Positions 8,876 through 17,192 of a stretch of DNA of 59,913 nt are shown here, one piece after another. The stretch's first letter is position 1. Each line of letters starts with the position of its first letter. Origin of the DNA: an uncultured Pelagibacteraceae bacterium (GTDB lineage Bacteria > Pseudomonadota > Alphaproteobacteria > Pelagibacterales > Pelagibacteraceae); assembly GCA_902574685.1 (NCBI GenBank), contig CACGOO010000007.1, positions 1 to 59,913 on the forward strand, in the 5' to 3' direction. Under the pieces are notes generated by a model that did not search any database, was not told the DNA's origin, and was given only the letters and a program-made list of their open reading frames with translations. The position numbers were made by a program, and so were the translations under genes.

Positions 8876-9631
8876 ATGATAAAGATAAATTCAAAAAATG
8901 TAGATGTTTACTATGGAAAAAAACAAGCTCTATTCAATATAAATTTAGATATTGAAGAAAATCAAGTTACAGCACTGATTGGGCCTTCAGGTTGTGGTAA
9001 ATCTACTTTTTTAAGATGTCTAAACCGAATGAATGACGTAATTGATATATGTAGAGTAAAAGGGCAAATTATAATTAATGATTTTGATATCAATGATAAA
9101 AGTTGTGATGTTGTTAGATTAAGAGAAAAAATTGGTATGGTTTTTCAAAAACCAAATCCTTTTCCTAAAACTATTTATGAAAATATTTCTTATGGTCCAA
9201 CAATTCATGGTATGGCTCAATCAAAGAATGAAATGGATGAAATAGTTGAAACTAGCTTAAAAAAGGCAGCATTATGGGAAGAGGTGAAAGATAGACTTCA
9301 TGAACCAGGTACTGGTTTGTCTGGTGGTCAACAACAAAGATTATGTATAGCAAGGGCAATTTCAGTTAAACCTGAAGTTATTCTAATGGACGAGCCTTGT
9401 TCTGCTTTAGATCCTATTGCTACAGCTCAAATAGAAGAACTAATTGATGAGTTAAAAAAAGACCATACTATTATAATAGTCACTCACTCAATGGCACAAG
9501 CTGCAAGAGTTTCTCAAAATACAGGTTTTTTTCACCTTGGAGAATTGATAGAACATGGTTCTACTGATAAAATATTTAAGAATCCAGAAAACAAAAAAAC
9601 TCAGGATTATATCACAGGGAGGTTTGGATAA
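8876..9631 (+). CDS. pstB: Phosphate ABC transporter ATPase PstB
   Basis: This ABC ATPase has Walker [10 protein letters not shown], the PstB-specific [18 protein letters not shown] stretch with its Q-loop, signature LSGGQQQR, Walker [14 protein letters not shown] and switch His in IIVTHSM. It drives Pi import through PstCA. I chose the ATG at 8876, one base after the pstA stop and six bases after GGAG, giving 251 residues. An in-frame ATG at 8855 would add seven residues inside pstA but has no ribosome-binding site. The stop overlaps the phoU ATG by one base. Confidence 0.94.
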   Translation: MIKINSKNVDVYYGKKQALFNINLDIEENQVTALIGPSGCGKSTFLRCLNRMNDVIDICRVKGQIIINDFDINDKSCDVVRLREKIGMVFQKPNPFPKTIYENISYGPTIHGMAQSKNEMDEIVETSLKKAALWEEVKDRLHEPGTGLSGGQQQRLCIARAISVKPEVILMDEPCSALDPIATAQIEELIDELKKDHTIIIVTHSMAQAARVSQNTGFFHLGELIEHGSTDKIFKNPENKKTQDYITGRFG

Positions 9632-10338
9632 TGACCGAAGCACCACATACAGTAAAGTCTTACGAAGAAGAACTTAAAAATTTAAATAGCAATATAATTA
9701 AAATGGGTGGATTTTGTGAAGAAGCTTTGGGTAAAGCTATTCAAGCAATTACTACAAGAAATAGTGATAATGCTGAGGCAGTAATTAAAGATGATGAAAA
9801 AATTGATAAATTTGAGACTTTAATTGAACAGCAAGTAGTAAATTTAATTGCTTTAAGACAACCTATGGCCATAGATCTTAGAGAAACAGTCACTGCTTTA
9901 AAGATATCTTCTGACCTTGAGAGAATAGGTGATTTAGCAAAAAATATTTCTAAAAGAACTCTTTTGTTAAATGAAAATTTACCAAAAAATTTAGTAGATG
10001 CTATTATAAGAGTATCTTCGGATGCTCAAAAACAATTGAAATCAATATTAGATGCATATTTAGAAAGATCTTCGAGTATGGCAATTAATGTATGGGAAAG
10101 CGACGAACAAATTGATGATTTAACAAATTTATGCATGCAAGAAGTGATTAGATATTTAAAAGATAACGAAAATAACTTAAGTGATGGAACCCACTTATTA
10201 TTTGTAACTAAAAATATAGAGAGAATAGGTGATCATACAACCAACATTGCTGAGCAAGTATATTATTTAGTTAAGGGAGAATATCTAGAGGGTGATCGAC
10301 CAAAAGGTACAGAACCTATTGTTACTGGAGAAAAGTAA
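9631..10338 (+). CDS. phoU: Phosphate signalling protein PhoU
   Basis: The 235-residue all-helical protein carries the two repeated PhoU motifs: DLERIGDLAKNIS in the first three-helix bundle (about residue 90) and NIERIGDHTTNIAEQ in the second (about 190), which bind metal clusters. PhoU links the Pst transporter to PhoR and keeps the regulon silent when phosphate is plentiful. GGGAGG sits just upstream of the ATG, and the gene overlaps pstB by one base, so the two are translationally coupled. Confidence 0.94.
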   Translation: MTEAPHTVKSYEEELKNLNSNIIKMGGFCEEALGKAIQAITTRNSDNAEAVIKDDEKIDKFETLIEQQVVNLIALRQPMAIDLRETVTALKISSDLERIGDLAKNISKRTLLLNENLPKNLVDAIIRVSSDAQKQLKSILDAYLERSSSMAINVWESDEQIDDLTNLCMQEVIRYLKDNENNLSDGTHLLFVTKNIERIGDHTTNIAEQVYYLVKGEYLEGDRPKGTEPIVTGEK

Positions 10339-10341
10339 AAT

Positions 10342-11025
10342 ATGTCGGCTCACATTTTTATAGCTGAGGACGAGGCTGCTATAATAACTCTACTAAAGTA
10401 TAACCTTGAAAAAGAAGGTTACAAAGTAAGTTTCTGTGAAAATGGTGAAGATGCGCTTAAACAAATTAAAGATAAGCTTCCTGACTTAATATTAATGGAT
10501 TGGATGTTGCCCGATTTGTCAGGCGTTGAAATATGTAAAAATTTAAAAAAAGACAAAAAGCATAATGACATACCAGTAATAATGTTAACAGCAAAAGGCG
10601 AGGAGGAGGACAAATTAAGAGCTTTTGATACAGGTGCAGATGATTATGTAACAAAACCATTTAGTCAAAAAGAACTTAATGCAAGAATTAAATCTTTACT
10701 CAGAAGATCAAAACCACAATCCACCGTTGATGTTGTTGAGTTTACAGATTTAAAAATAGATAGAATAACAAAAAGAGTTTATAGAAATAACATTGAAATA
10801 TCTCTAGGACCTACAGAATTTAAATTATTAGATTTTTTTATCAAAAATCCAAAAAGGGTATATTCAAGAGAACAACTCTTAAACAATGTTTGGGGAGAAA
10901 ATATTTACGTTGAAACTAGAACTGTCGATGTGCATATCAGAAGATTAAGACAGGCTATTAATATAGATAATACTAAGCCTTTAATTAGAACTGTAAGATC
11001 AGCGGGTTATTCTTTAGAATCTTGA
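10342..11025 (+). CDS. phoB: Phosphate-regulon response regulator PhoB
   Basis: This 227-residue OmpR-type regulator has a receiver domain with acidic pair Glu9/Asp10, phospho-acceptor Asp53 (LILMDWMLPD), Thr in MLTAKG and the conserved Lys in YVTKPF. A winged-helix DNA-binding domain covers about 130-227, with recognition helix around ETRTVDVHIRRLRQAI. It should bind the Pho boxes noted before pstS and plcP. Three bases separate it from phoU. Its 3' end overlaps the convergent sixA-like gene by 19 nt, so antisense effects at that end are possible. Confidence 0.94.
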   Translation: MSAHIFIAEDEAAIITLLKYNLEKEGYKVSFCENGEDALKQIKDKLPDLILMDWMLPDLSGVEICKNLKKDKKHNDIPVIMLTAKGEEEDKLRAFDTGADDYVTKPFSQKELNARIKSLLRRSKPQSTVDVVEFTDLKIDRITKRVYRNNIEISLGPTEFKLLDFFIKNPKRVYSREQLLNNVWGENIYVETRTVDVHIRRLRQAINIDNTKPLIRTVRSAGYSLES

Positions 11026-11531
11026 AGGTCTTTAGGTCTAGTAAATTCTTTAATTAAACCATTTCCATCTAATTTATTCCATTCATTAAAATCAAAATAA
11101 ATTTTTGCAAATGCCGATGTCGGAAATTTGTAGTTTAATAATTTAAAATGGTTGTTGTTGTGATTTTTTGTCAGTGATCGTATTAGATTTCTAACAGTAG
11201 GTTCATGGTTAATTAAAAGCACTGATTTATATTTTTTTGGTATTTTTTTTATTATATCTATAATTTTATCTTCACTTGATAAGTATAATTTTTTTGAAGA
11301 AATAATTTTTTTTGGTTTATCTATTTTTTTTAATAAAATTTTTAGGGTTTTCTTTGTTCTTTTTGATGATGAAAGTAATATGTAATCAAACTTATAATTT
11401 TTTTTAACAAAAAATTCACAAATCTTTTTTGCATTTTTCTCGCCACGCTTACTTAATGGTCTTTCATGATCATCAAGATTTGGGTGGTCCCAGCTAGATT
11501 TTGCATGACGCATAACGTATAATTTAAGCAT
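11007..11531 (-). CDS. sixA: SixA-like histidine phosphatase
   Basis: The product is a short histidine-phosphatase (phosphoglycerate-mutase fold) protein of 174 residues: it opens LYVMRHAKSSWD with the RH(A/G) catalytic motif and has NHEPTVRNL with the second catalytic His. E. coli SixA acts on phosphohistidine of phosphotransfer proteins; the target here is unknown. I start it at the ATG at 11531, because upstream in-frame codons run antisense into ppk. It converges with phoB (19-nt overlap) and diverges from ppk with only 13 bp between start codons. Its presence in a phosphate locus hints at a link to PhoR or polyphosphate, but this is inference. Confidence 0.75.
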   Translation of the reverse strand: MLKLYVMRHAKSSWDHPNLDDHERPLSKRGEKNAKKICEFFVKKNYKFDYILLSSSKRTKKTLKILLKKIDKPKKIISSKKLYLSSEDKIIDIIKKIPKKYKSVLLINHEPTVRNLIRSLTKNHNNNHFKLLNYKFPTSAFAKIYFDFNEWNKLDGNGLIKEFTRPKDLQDSKE

Positions 11532-11544
11532 AAATTTTAAATAT

Positions 11545-13695
11545 ATGACTGCATTAAAAAAACAAGATAAAGAAACACTAAAATCTAAATACATAAATAG
11601 AGAGCTGTCTTGGCTAAAATTCAACGACAGAGTTCTTCTTGAGGCCCAAAATTTTGAAAATCCTCTTTATGAAAGAATTAAATTTTTATCTATAGCTGGA
11701 TCAAATTTAGATGAATTTTTCATGGTTCGTGTTGCAGGTTTATATAGTCAAATCAAACAAGATGTAGATTCACTTAGTTCTGATGGTCTTACTCCTGATG
11801 AACAAATGAGTGAAGTTATTTTGGAAACAAATAATCTTCTTAATAAACAAAATAAAATATATAGAGATTTAATTCTTCAATTAAAAAAAGCAAATATAAG
11901 TATAGTTAAACCTGAAAATTTAAGTAAACCTGAACAAAAAAGATTATTTAAAATTTTTAATGAAGAAATTTACCCTCTGCTAACCCCATCAGCAATAGAT
12001 CCAGCTCATCCCTTTCCATTTATTGCAAATCAAGGAAGAGCATTAGTTATGAGATTAAATAAGAAAAATAAAAAAAGGACTTTAAATGCAATAATAGTAA
12101 TTCCAAAAGCTTTATCAAGATTTATTGAAATAGATGGAAATAAAAGTTTTAAAAAATTTTTAATTATAGATGATGTTATAAGTTTTTTTGCCTCTGAAAT
12201 ATTTCCTGATCATGATTTAGATAAAAAAATGTTATTTAGAGTTATAAGAGATAGTGATGTAGAAATTCAAGAGGAGGCCGAAGATTTAGTAAGATCTTTT
12301 GAATTGGCTTTAAAAAGAAGAAGAACAGGTGACATAGTACGTTTAGAAATTTTAAAAAATAGTAATAATGACTTAATTAAGTTTATAACCAATAAGTTAA
12401 ACGTAAAATCTGAATACATCTATGAAATTGAAGGCATTGTTGGAATTCAAGATATAGACCAAGTTTGTAAAATTAAAAATTCTAAATTAAGATTTAAAAA
12501 TTTTAATCCCAGGGAGGTTGAGAGATTAAAGGAGTTTAATAATAATTTTTTTGATACTATAAAAAAAAAAGATTTAATAGTTCATCACCCTTTTGAAACA
12601 TTTGATGCTGTCGTTGAGTTTTTAAATCAAGCTGCATATGATAAAAAAGTTATAGCAATTAAACAAACTCTATACAGAACAACGCTAGATTCTCCAATTG
12701 TTAAAGCCTTAATAACAGCAGCTGAAAATGGAAAGACAGTAACCGCTTTAATAGAGATCAAAGCAAGATTTGATGAAGAAGCAAACATTCAACTTTCAAG
12801 AAGTTTAGAAAAGGCAGGAATTCAAATAGTTTATGGTTTTGCAAAATATAAAACACATGCAAAATCATCTTTAATATTAAGAAAAGAGCAGGGAAAAATT
12901 CAAACTTATATACATCTAGGAACTGGCAATTATCACCCAGTTAATGCAAAAATTTATACTGACTTATCTTTATTTAGTTCTGATAAAAAATTAGCAACTG
13001 ATGTGGAAAAATTTTTTAATTATGTAACTGGTTATTCAAAACCACGAAATCTTAGTAAAATATCTATATCACCAATTAATCTTAGGGAAACCTTGAACAA
13101 ATGTATTGCTAACGAGATAGCAAATGTCAAAAAAGGTAAAAACGCTGAAATATGGGCTAAAATGAATTCCTTAGTAGATCCAGTGATAATTGATAAATTT
13201 TACGAAGCTTCAAATGCTGGAGTAAAGATATTTTTATTTGTAAGAGGTGTTTGTTGTTTAAGACCTGGAGTTAAAGATAAATCTGAAAATATAATAGTTA
13301 AAAGCATGATTGGAAGATTTTTGGAACACTCAAGAATTTATTGTTTTGCAAATGGAAAAACAATGCCTAGTAGAGATGCAAAAGTTTTTATTTCATCAGC
13401 AGATTTAATGCCAAGAAATTTAAATCGAAGAGTAGAACTTCTAGTTCCAATTGAAAACCAAACAGTCCACGAACAAGTTCTTGATCAAATTATGTTAGCT
13501 AATTATTTAGATAAAAAACAAAGTTGGGAACTTGATGCTAGTGGAAATTATAAAAAAATTAAATATAGTGAAAATGATTCTTTTTCAGCCCATGATTATT
13601 TTATGAATAATCCTAGTTTATCTGGAAGAGGTAAAGCTAAATTAAAAATGAAACCAAAAAAATTAAATTTAAGATTAATTAAAAGTGGAAATTAA
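11545..13695 (+). CDS. ppk: Polyphosphate kinase
   Basis: This 716-residue Ppk1 has the N-terminal INRELSWLKFNDRVL motif, the SNLDEFFMVRVAG segment and two phospholipase-D-like catalytic domains with KTHAKSSLI (the autophosphorylated His region) and HLGTGNYHP, then SSADLMPRNLNRRVELLVP near the C-terminus. It polymerises the gamma-phosphate of ATP into polyphosphate at the inner membrane. Only 13 bp separate its ATG from the divergent sixA-like start, so its promoter must lie within that gene or the message is nearly leaderless. It overlaps ppx by 11 nt, giving a synthesis and breakdown pair. Confidence 0.95.
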   Translation: MTALKKQDKETLKSKYINRELSWLKFNDRVLLEAQNFENPLYERIKFLSIAGSNLDEFFMVRVAGLYSQIKQDVDSLSSDGLTPDEQMSEVILETNNLLNKQNKIYRDLILQLKKANISIVKPENLSKPEQKRLFKIFNEEIYPLLTPSAIDPAHPFPFIANQGRALVMRLNKKNKKRTLNAIIVIPKALSRFIEIDGNKSFKKFLIIDDVISFFASEIFPDHDLDKKMLFRVIRDSDVEIQEEAEDLVRSFELALKRRRTGDIVRLEILKNSNNDLIKFITNKLNVKSEYIYEIEGIVGIQDIDQVCKIKNSKLRFKNFNPREVERLKEFNNNFFDTIKKKDLIVHHPFETFDAVVEFLNQAAYDKKVIAIKQTLYRTTLDSPIVKALITAAENGKTVTALIEIKARFDEEANIQLSRSLEKAGIQIVYGFAKYKTHAKSSLILRKEQGKIQTYIHLGTGNYHPVNAKIYTDLSLFSSDKKLATDVEKFFNYVTGYSKPRNLSKISISPINLRETLNKCIANEIANVKKGKNAEIWAKMNSLVDPVIIDKFYEASNAGVKIFLFVRGVCCLRPGVKDKSENIIVKSMIGRFLEHSRIYCFANGKTMPSRDAKVFISSADLMPRNLNRRVELLVPIENQTVHEQVLDQIMLANYLDKKQSWELDASGNYKKIKYSENDSFSAHDYFMNNPSLSGRGKAKLKMKPKKLNLRLIKSGN

Positions 13696-15196
13696 AGTTT
13701 TAAAAAATAATCAAAATTTGAAATTAAAACCTGCTAAATTAGCAGTAATTGATATAGGTTCCAATTCTATCAGGATGTTAATCTATGAAGATTTTAACTC
13801 ATCTCGTGTGCCTTTTTTCAATGAAAAAGCCGTTTGTGAACTTGGTAAAAATTTAGATAAGTCAAGAAAACTTCATAAATCTGGTGTGGATTATGCCCAA
13901 AAAGTATTGAAGAGATTTTCAGAAATTTTAAATGTTTCCAAAATTGTTAATTTAAAAATAATAGCAACTGCTGTTTTAAGAGAAGCAACAGATGCAAAAC
14001 CCTTTGTTGAATACGTAGAAAACCTTTTTAAAAAAAAAATAGAAATCTTAAGTGGAGAGGAAGAAGCAATTTGTTCAGCAGAGGGTGTAAAAATTGGATT
14101 TGATAATGTAGATGGGTTAGTTGCTGATCTTGGCGGAGGTAGTTTAGAATTAGCTCGAGTTGAAAATGGTTTGATTACTAATAAAACATCTTTACCCTTA
14201 GGTGTTTTAAGACTACTTAATAATCCAATTGTAAAAAAGAGAAACCTTTCTAAATATATAAAACAACTTTTGAGAGATGAGAAATGGTTATCTAAAAAAA
14301 AATTTGAAAATTTGTATTTAGTTGGAGGAACATGGAGAGCTTTATTTAAACTTCATCTGTTTCAAAATAAACATCCTGTCCATATAATTCATCAGTATTC
14401 AGTAAATTATGAAACTATATCATCATTTGTAGAAAAAATAGCATCGTTTAATAAAGCAAAACTAAAAACAGTTGAATATATATCTAAATCTAGAACACCT
14501 TATCTACCATATAGCTCTATTATTTTAGATGAGATCATGAAAGTCACAAATCCAAAAAACATAATTTGTTCTATAAGCGGTATTAGAGAGGGATCTCTAG
14601 CAAAAGATTACTTTAAAAATATTGATAACTCTCAAGTTTTTGAAAAATCATTAGAATATATTTCGAAGAAGAGAGGTGATTTGGGATTAACCTACAAAAA
14701 GTATCATGAATTTATCAAACCTGTATTTGATGGTAATGAACATTTTGATGAAAAATTGCTTAATTTAGCTTGTGTTTTAAGTCATATGGATTGGGGATTA
14801 GGTGCTTTTCAAAAGGCAGAATTAGTTTTTCAAGAAACATTAAATACCCCTTTATTGAGACTTTCACATAAAGAAAGAATTCAAATAGCTCTTTCATGTT
14901 ATTGGAGGTACTGCAGTATTAAATACAATCCAAAAATAGAATATTTAACTTTTTTAAATAATAATGAAATTTTTTCTAGTAAACAAGTTGGTGCAGCCTT
15001 AAGATTTGCACACTCACTTACATCTATTTCAACTATCTTCTTAGAGGAATTCAAATTGTATAAAAGAGGTAACTCTGTATTTTTAAAAATTCCAGCTAAA
15101 CACCAAGAAATAATTTCTAAACAAGTTACAAAAAGATTTAAAGCTCTTGCGCGAGAATTATTTTTAGAACCAAGAGTAATTTATTCAAATAATTAA
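13685..15196 (+). CDS. ppx: Exopolyphosphatase/pppGpp phosphohydrolase (Ppx/GppA)
   Basis: The 503-residue ASKHA-fold enzyme shows the phosphate-1 motif VIDIGSNSIRMLIYE, the ILSGEEEA segment and the phosphate-2 motif ADLGGGSLELA. The C-terminal half resembles the HD-like helical domain of Ppx. It removes terminal phosphate from polyphosphate and may also act on pppGpp. It starts with GTG at 13685 inside the end of ppk (11-nt overlap), so translation is probably coupled. The paired ppk and ppx genes allow phosphate storage and recovery next to the uptake system. Confidence 0.93.
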   Translation: MEIKVLKNNQNLKLKPAKLAVIDIGSNSIRMLIYEDFNSSRVPFFNEKAVCELGKNLDKSRKLHKSGVDYAQKVLKRFSEILNVSKIVNLKIIATAVLREATDAKPFVEYVENLFKKKIEILSGEEEAICSAEGVKIGFDNVDGLVADLGGGSLELARVENGLITNKTSLPLGVLRLLNNPIVKKRNLSKYIKQLLRDEKWLSKKKFENLYLVGGTWRALFKLHLFQNKHPVHIIHQYSVNYETISSFVEKIASFNKAKLKTVEYISKSRTPYLPYSSIILDEIMKVTNPKNIICSISGIREGSLAKDYFKNIDNSQVFEKSLEYISKKRGDLGLTYKKYHEFIKPVFDGNEHFDEKLLNLACVLSHMDWGLGAFQKAELVFQETLNTPLLRLSHKERIQIALSCYWRYCSIKYNPKIEYLTFLNNNEIFSSKQVGAALRFAHSLTSISTIFLEEFKLYKRGNSVFLKIPAKHQEIISKQVTKRFKALARELFLEPRVIYSNN

Positions 15197-15328
15197 TATA
15201 TAATTTAATTTATTACAACTTACAGGTTAGTGATTTTTCTTCTTTAATATATTTTTAATTTTATTGAAACATATCTTTAATCCAAATGTAATATTCTTCT
15301 GTGATTAAATTGTAAACATTAAACCCCT

Positions 15329-15368
15329 GAAATACGCTCGGTATTATTATTGAGCGTATTTCTTTTTA
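15329..15368 (+). terminator. Probable terminator downstream of ppx
   Basis: GAAATACGCTC (15329-15339) pairs perfectly with GAGCGTATTTC (15352-15362) around a 12-nt loop and is followed by TTTTTAT on the + strand. It is 132 bp past the ppx stop. The minus strand lacks a following U-run. Confidence 0.65.
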
Positions 15369-15487
15369 TAAAACAAATACATTCCTAAATGAGATGCATT
15401 GTTAAATTTACCATTCTCAATTAATTTAATTATTTGTTGAGTGGAAACTATATGGATTTTAATTCCTTTTTCAGGCTTTGAAATTTT
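15347..15487 (-). pseudogene. C-terminal relic of a lost gene, possibly a NUDIX hydrolase
   Basis: In the same frame as the aquaporin gene and directly after its TGA, 46 open codons encode a protein-like stretch with KGIKIHIVSTQQ, KLIENGKFNNASH and a final KKKYAQ before two TAA stops. This pattern resembles the C-terminus of ADP-ribose-pyrophosphatase-type NUDIX enzymes, where an E(D/G)I-V segment is followed by a helix with I-x-x-G-x-I-x-(D/N)A. No start codon or upstream NUDIX box is present because the aquaporin gene occupies that place. The family match is weak; that it is decayed coding sequence is more likely than the family name. Confidence 0.4.
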
Positions 15488-16147
15488 TCAATCTTTTTCT
15501 AAGAATAATTTTTTTGCAATATAAACAGCAATTAACATACCAATTAATTCAGCAGCTATATAATAAGGAGTGTTTAAATAACTTATACCAGTAAACGACT
15601 CTGTGAATGTTCTTGCTATTGTTACAGCAGGATTTGCAAAAGAAGTTGAAGAGGTAAACCAATAACCAGCAGTGATATATAAACCTACTGATCCAGCAAC
15701 AGCTATTTTACCTGATCTCATTGAACCAAAAATTATTAAAATAAGACCCAACGTAGCAACTATTTCAGAAGTAAAAATATAAATCCCACTCCTTGACTTT
15801 GTTGATAATTCAAAAACCTGATGTTCAAAAAAGAAATTAGCTAATGCTACACCTAGCAAACATCCAAGTATCTGAGCAGAAATATAAAAGGGTAGAAGGT
15901 TTTTTTTTAACTTTCCTGTAATTGTCATAGCAATACTTACAAATGGATTGAAATGAGCCCCAGATACATCAGCAAATACTGTTATTAGCACAAACAATCC
16001 AGCTCCAGTTGCCAATGTGTTTGCTATTAGCATTACTGCTATATCATTAGTTAGATTTTCTGCCATTAAACCTGATCCAACTATGATCATGACCAGAAAG
16101 CAACTTCCAATGAACTCTGAAAGAAAATATCTATTTTTATTTTTCAT
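15488..16147 (-). CDS. MIP-family channel next to arsC (AqpS-like, probable arsenite exit)
   Basis: The 219-residue channel has six membrane segments and the two MIP half-helix motifs. The first reads NPF (Asn67-Phe69) instead of NPA and the second is normal NPA (172-174). The Arg that usually follows the second NPA directly appears five residues later (Arg179). In Sinorhizobium the aquaglyceroporin AqpS sits with ArsC and lets arsenite leave the cell; the same pairing is seen here, with an 11-nt overlap with arsC. Arsenite transport is therefore inferred from context. Water or another small solute remains possible. Confidence 0.78.
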   Translation of the reverse strand: MKNKNRYFLSEFIGSCFLVMIIVGSGLMAENLTNDIAVMLIANTLATGAGLFVLITVFADVSGAHFNPFVSIAMTITGKLKKNLLPFYISAQILGCLLGVALANFFFEHQVFELSTKSRSGIYIFTSEIVATLGLILIIFGSMRSGKIAVAGSVGLYITAGYWFTSSTSFANPAVTIARTFTESFTGISYLNTPYYIAAELIGMLIAVYIAKKLFLEKD

Positions 16148-16568
16148 CTATCCAATCTTTAATTTTATTACTTATAATATTGAAAGTTTTTCTAATGATT
16201 ATTTGCTTTTCTTCATCATTTGCATTTTGAAGTTTAGCTACCGGATCTTCTATATCCCAATGTATAATTTGGTTTTTATCAGGCCAAATAGGACATACCT
16301 CATTATTTGCGTTGTTGCATACTGTTATTACATGATCCATTTTTAATTCTTTATTAATAAATTCTTCAAAGTTTTTAGAACCATAATTTGTTAGATCATA
16401 ACTTTTATTTTTCTCTAAAAAACTTTTAACATATTCATTGATTTTTCCAGATGGATTACTACCAGCACTAAAAGCATTAAATTTATTTGAGTATTCATTA
16501 TTAATAATGCTCTCAGCAATAATGCTTCTCGCTGAATTTCCTGTGCATACAAATAAAATATTTTTCAT
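16137..16568 (-). CDS. arsC: Arsenate reductase ArsC, low-molecular-weight phosphatase type
   Basis: The 143-residue protein has the CX5R phosphatase loop FVCTGNSARS with catalytic Cys8 and Arg14, plus the paired cysteines in TVCNNANNEVCP that relay electrons in this ArsC class. It reduces arsenate to arsenite in the cytosol, using thioredoxin or a glutathione system. It overlaps the channel gene downstream by 11 nt and the small membrane protein gene upstream by 1 nt. Arsenate enters through phosphate transporters, so placement near the pst locus makes sense for a cell with strong Pi uptake. Ordinary protein tyrosine phosphatase is less likely given the extra cysteines. Confidence 0.87.
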   Translation of the reverse strand: MKNILFVCTGNSARSIIAESIINNEYSNKFNAFSAGSNPSGKINEYVKSFLEKNKSYDLTNYGSKNFEEFINKELKMDHVITVCNNANNEVCPIWPDKNQIIHWDIEDPVAKLQNANDEEKQIIIRKTFNIISNKIKDWIDEK

Positions 16569-16789
16569 TAAAAAATAATTTTATAAATACCAATTACAAA
16601 TAATGGAATTTGTAATCCAAAATTAGTTAATATGGCTTTATCTTTTAATAAAAAACCCGATATTGTCCATCCAACTACACCAAGACCATGAAAATATATA
16701 TTAATTGGATATATATTTAAATTTGTAAGCAATATTCCTGTTAAAACTAAAAACGTGCTTATCCATTTGAGATATTTTTTTAAAAACAT
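16568..16789 (-). CDS. Small membrane protein upstream of arsC, unknown
   Basis: This 73-residue protein has two to three hydrophobic helices (about 8-27, 32-48, 52-72) and little else. AAAGGAG lies at about 16793-16799, just before the ATG. The stop overlaps the arsC start by one base, so it is translated with arsC. I do not recognise a family. Position suggests a role with arsenate reduction or export, or simply carriage in the same operon. Confidence 0.7.
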   Translation of the reverse strand: MFLKKYLKWISTFLVLTGILLTNLNIYPINIYFHGLGVVGWTISGFLLKDKAILTNFGLQIPLFVIGIYKIIF

Positions 16790-16810
16790 AAAACTCCTTT
16801 CTCTATACTT

Positions 16811-16828
16811 ATGACAGTTATGTTAAAG
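16811..16828 (-). promoter_or_regulatory. Candidate PhoB box before the arsC operon (low confidence)
   Basis: On the minus strand CTTTAAC and CTGTCAT are separated by 4 bp (11-bp period); the second is a perfect match to the classical half-site. The site ends 21 bp before the ATG at 16789, too close for an ordinary activator-plus-leader layout, so it may be chance. Confidence 0.3.
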
Positions 16829-16847
16829 ATTTATTAAAATTATTATT

Positions 16848-17186
16848 TTATATTAAATTGATTATGTATCTATGGATAAAATATCCTCCGATTAGCAATA
16901 TTAAACCTGTAATATAAATTATGAAAAAATTCATATTAAAAGATTTTGCAAAAAAGAAGGGTACAAAGAATAAATAACTTGCTGGTACTGCAATAAATAT
17001 ACTTTTTGTAAACATTACTGTTTTTTCTGTATCATTATGCTCATAATACGAAAACAGTATCGCTATTAGTGATACCAAGGGTAATGCAATAATAAATCCA
17101 GCGAGCTTAGGATTTTGACCAGCCAACCAACTTGAAAAAGCAACAATTAAACCTGCTGCTACAACTTTAAAAATAAAAAATAACAT
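16848..17186 (-). CDS. DUF3147-like membrane protein
   Basis: The 112-residue protein has four hydrophobic segments (about 2-20, 28-46, 60-80, 85-110). The GQNPKLAGFIIALPLVSLIAI stretch resembles the DUF3147 family of small membrane proteins of unknown function. It starts six bases after the peroxiredoxin-like gene ends, so it probably belongs to the znuCB-zur operon. A 58-bp gap then separates it from the arsC group, the only sizeable break in the series. No function can be assigned. Confidence 0.65.
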   Translation of the reverse strand: MLFFIFKVVAAGLIVAFSSWLAGQNPKLAGFIIALPLVSLIAILFSYYEHNDTEKTVMFTKSIFIAVPASYLFFVPFFFAKSFNMNFFIIYITGLILLIGGYFIHRYIINLI

Positions 17187-17192
17187 CTGTTT

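Larger units (their letters stand above)
15197..15487. other. Longest gap of the window: terminator plus gene relic
   Basis: These 291 bp lie between ppx (+) and the aquaporin gene (-). The first 130 bp show no ORF or clear structure. A hairpin lies at 15329-15362, and 15347-15487 read on the minus strand as 46 protein-like codons ending in tandem stops. Both are listed separately. Confidence 0.6.

Noticed and set aside
11532..11624. N-terminal extension of the sixA-like gene
   Set aside because: It would run antisense through the ppk start and does not resemble the family; the RHA motif sits right after the ATG at 11531.
15488..15490. Stop-codon readthrough of the aquaporin TGA into the 46 following codons
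   Set aside because: The channel ends at a normal length and no readthrough signal is visible; a relic is simpler.
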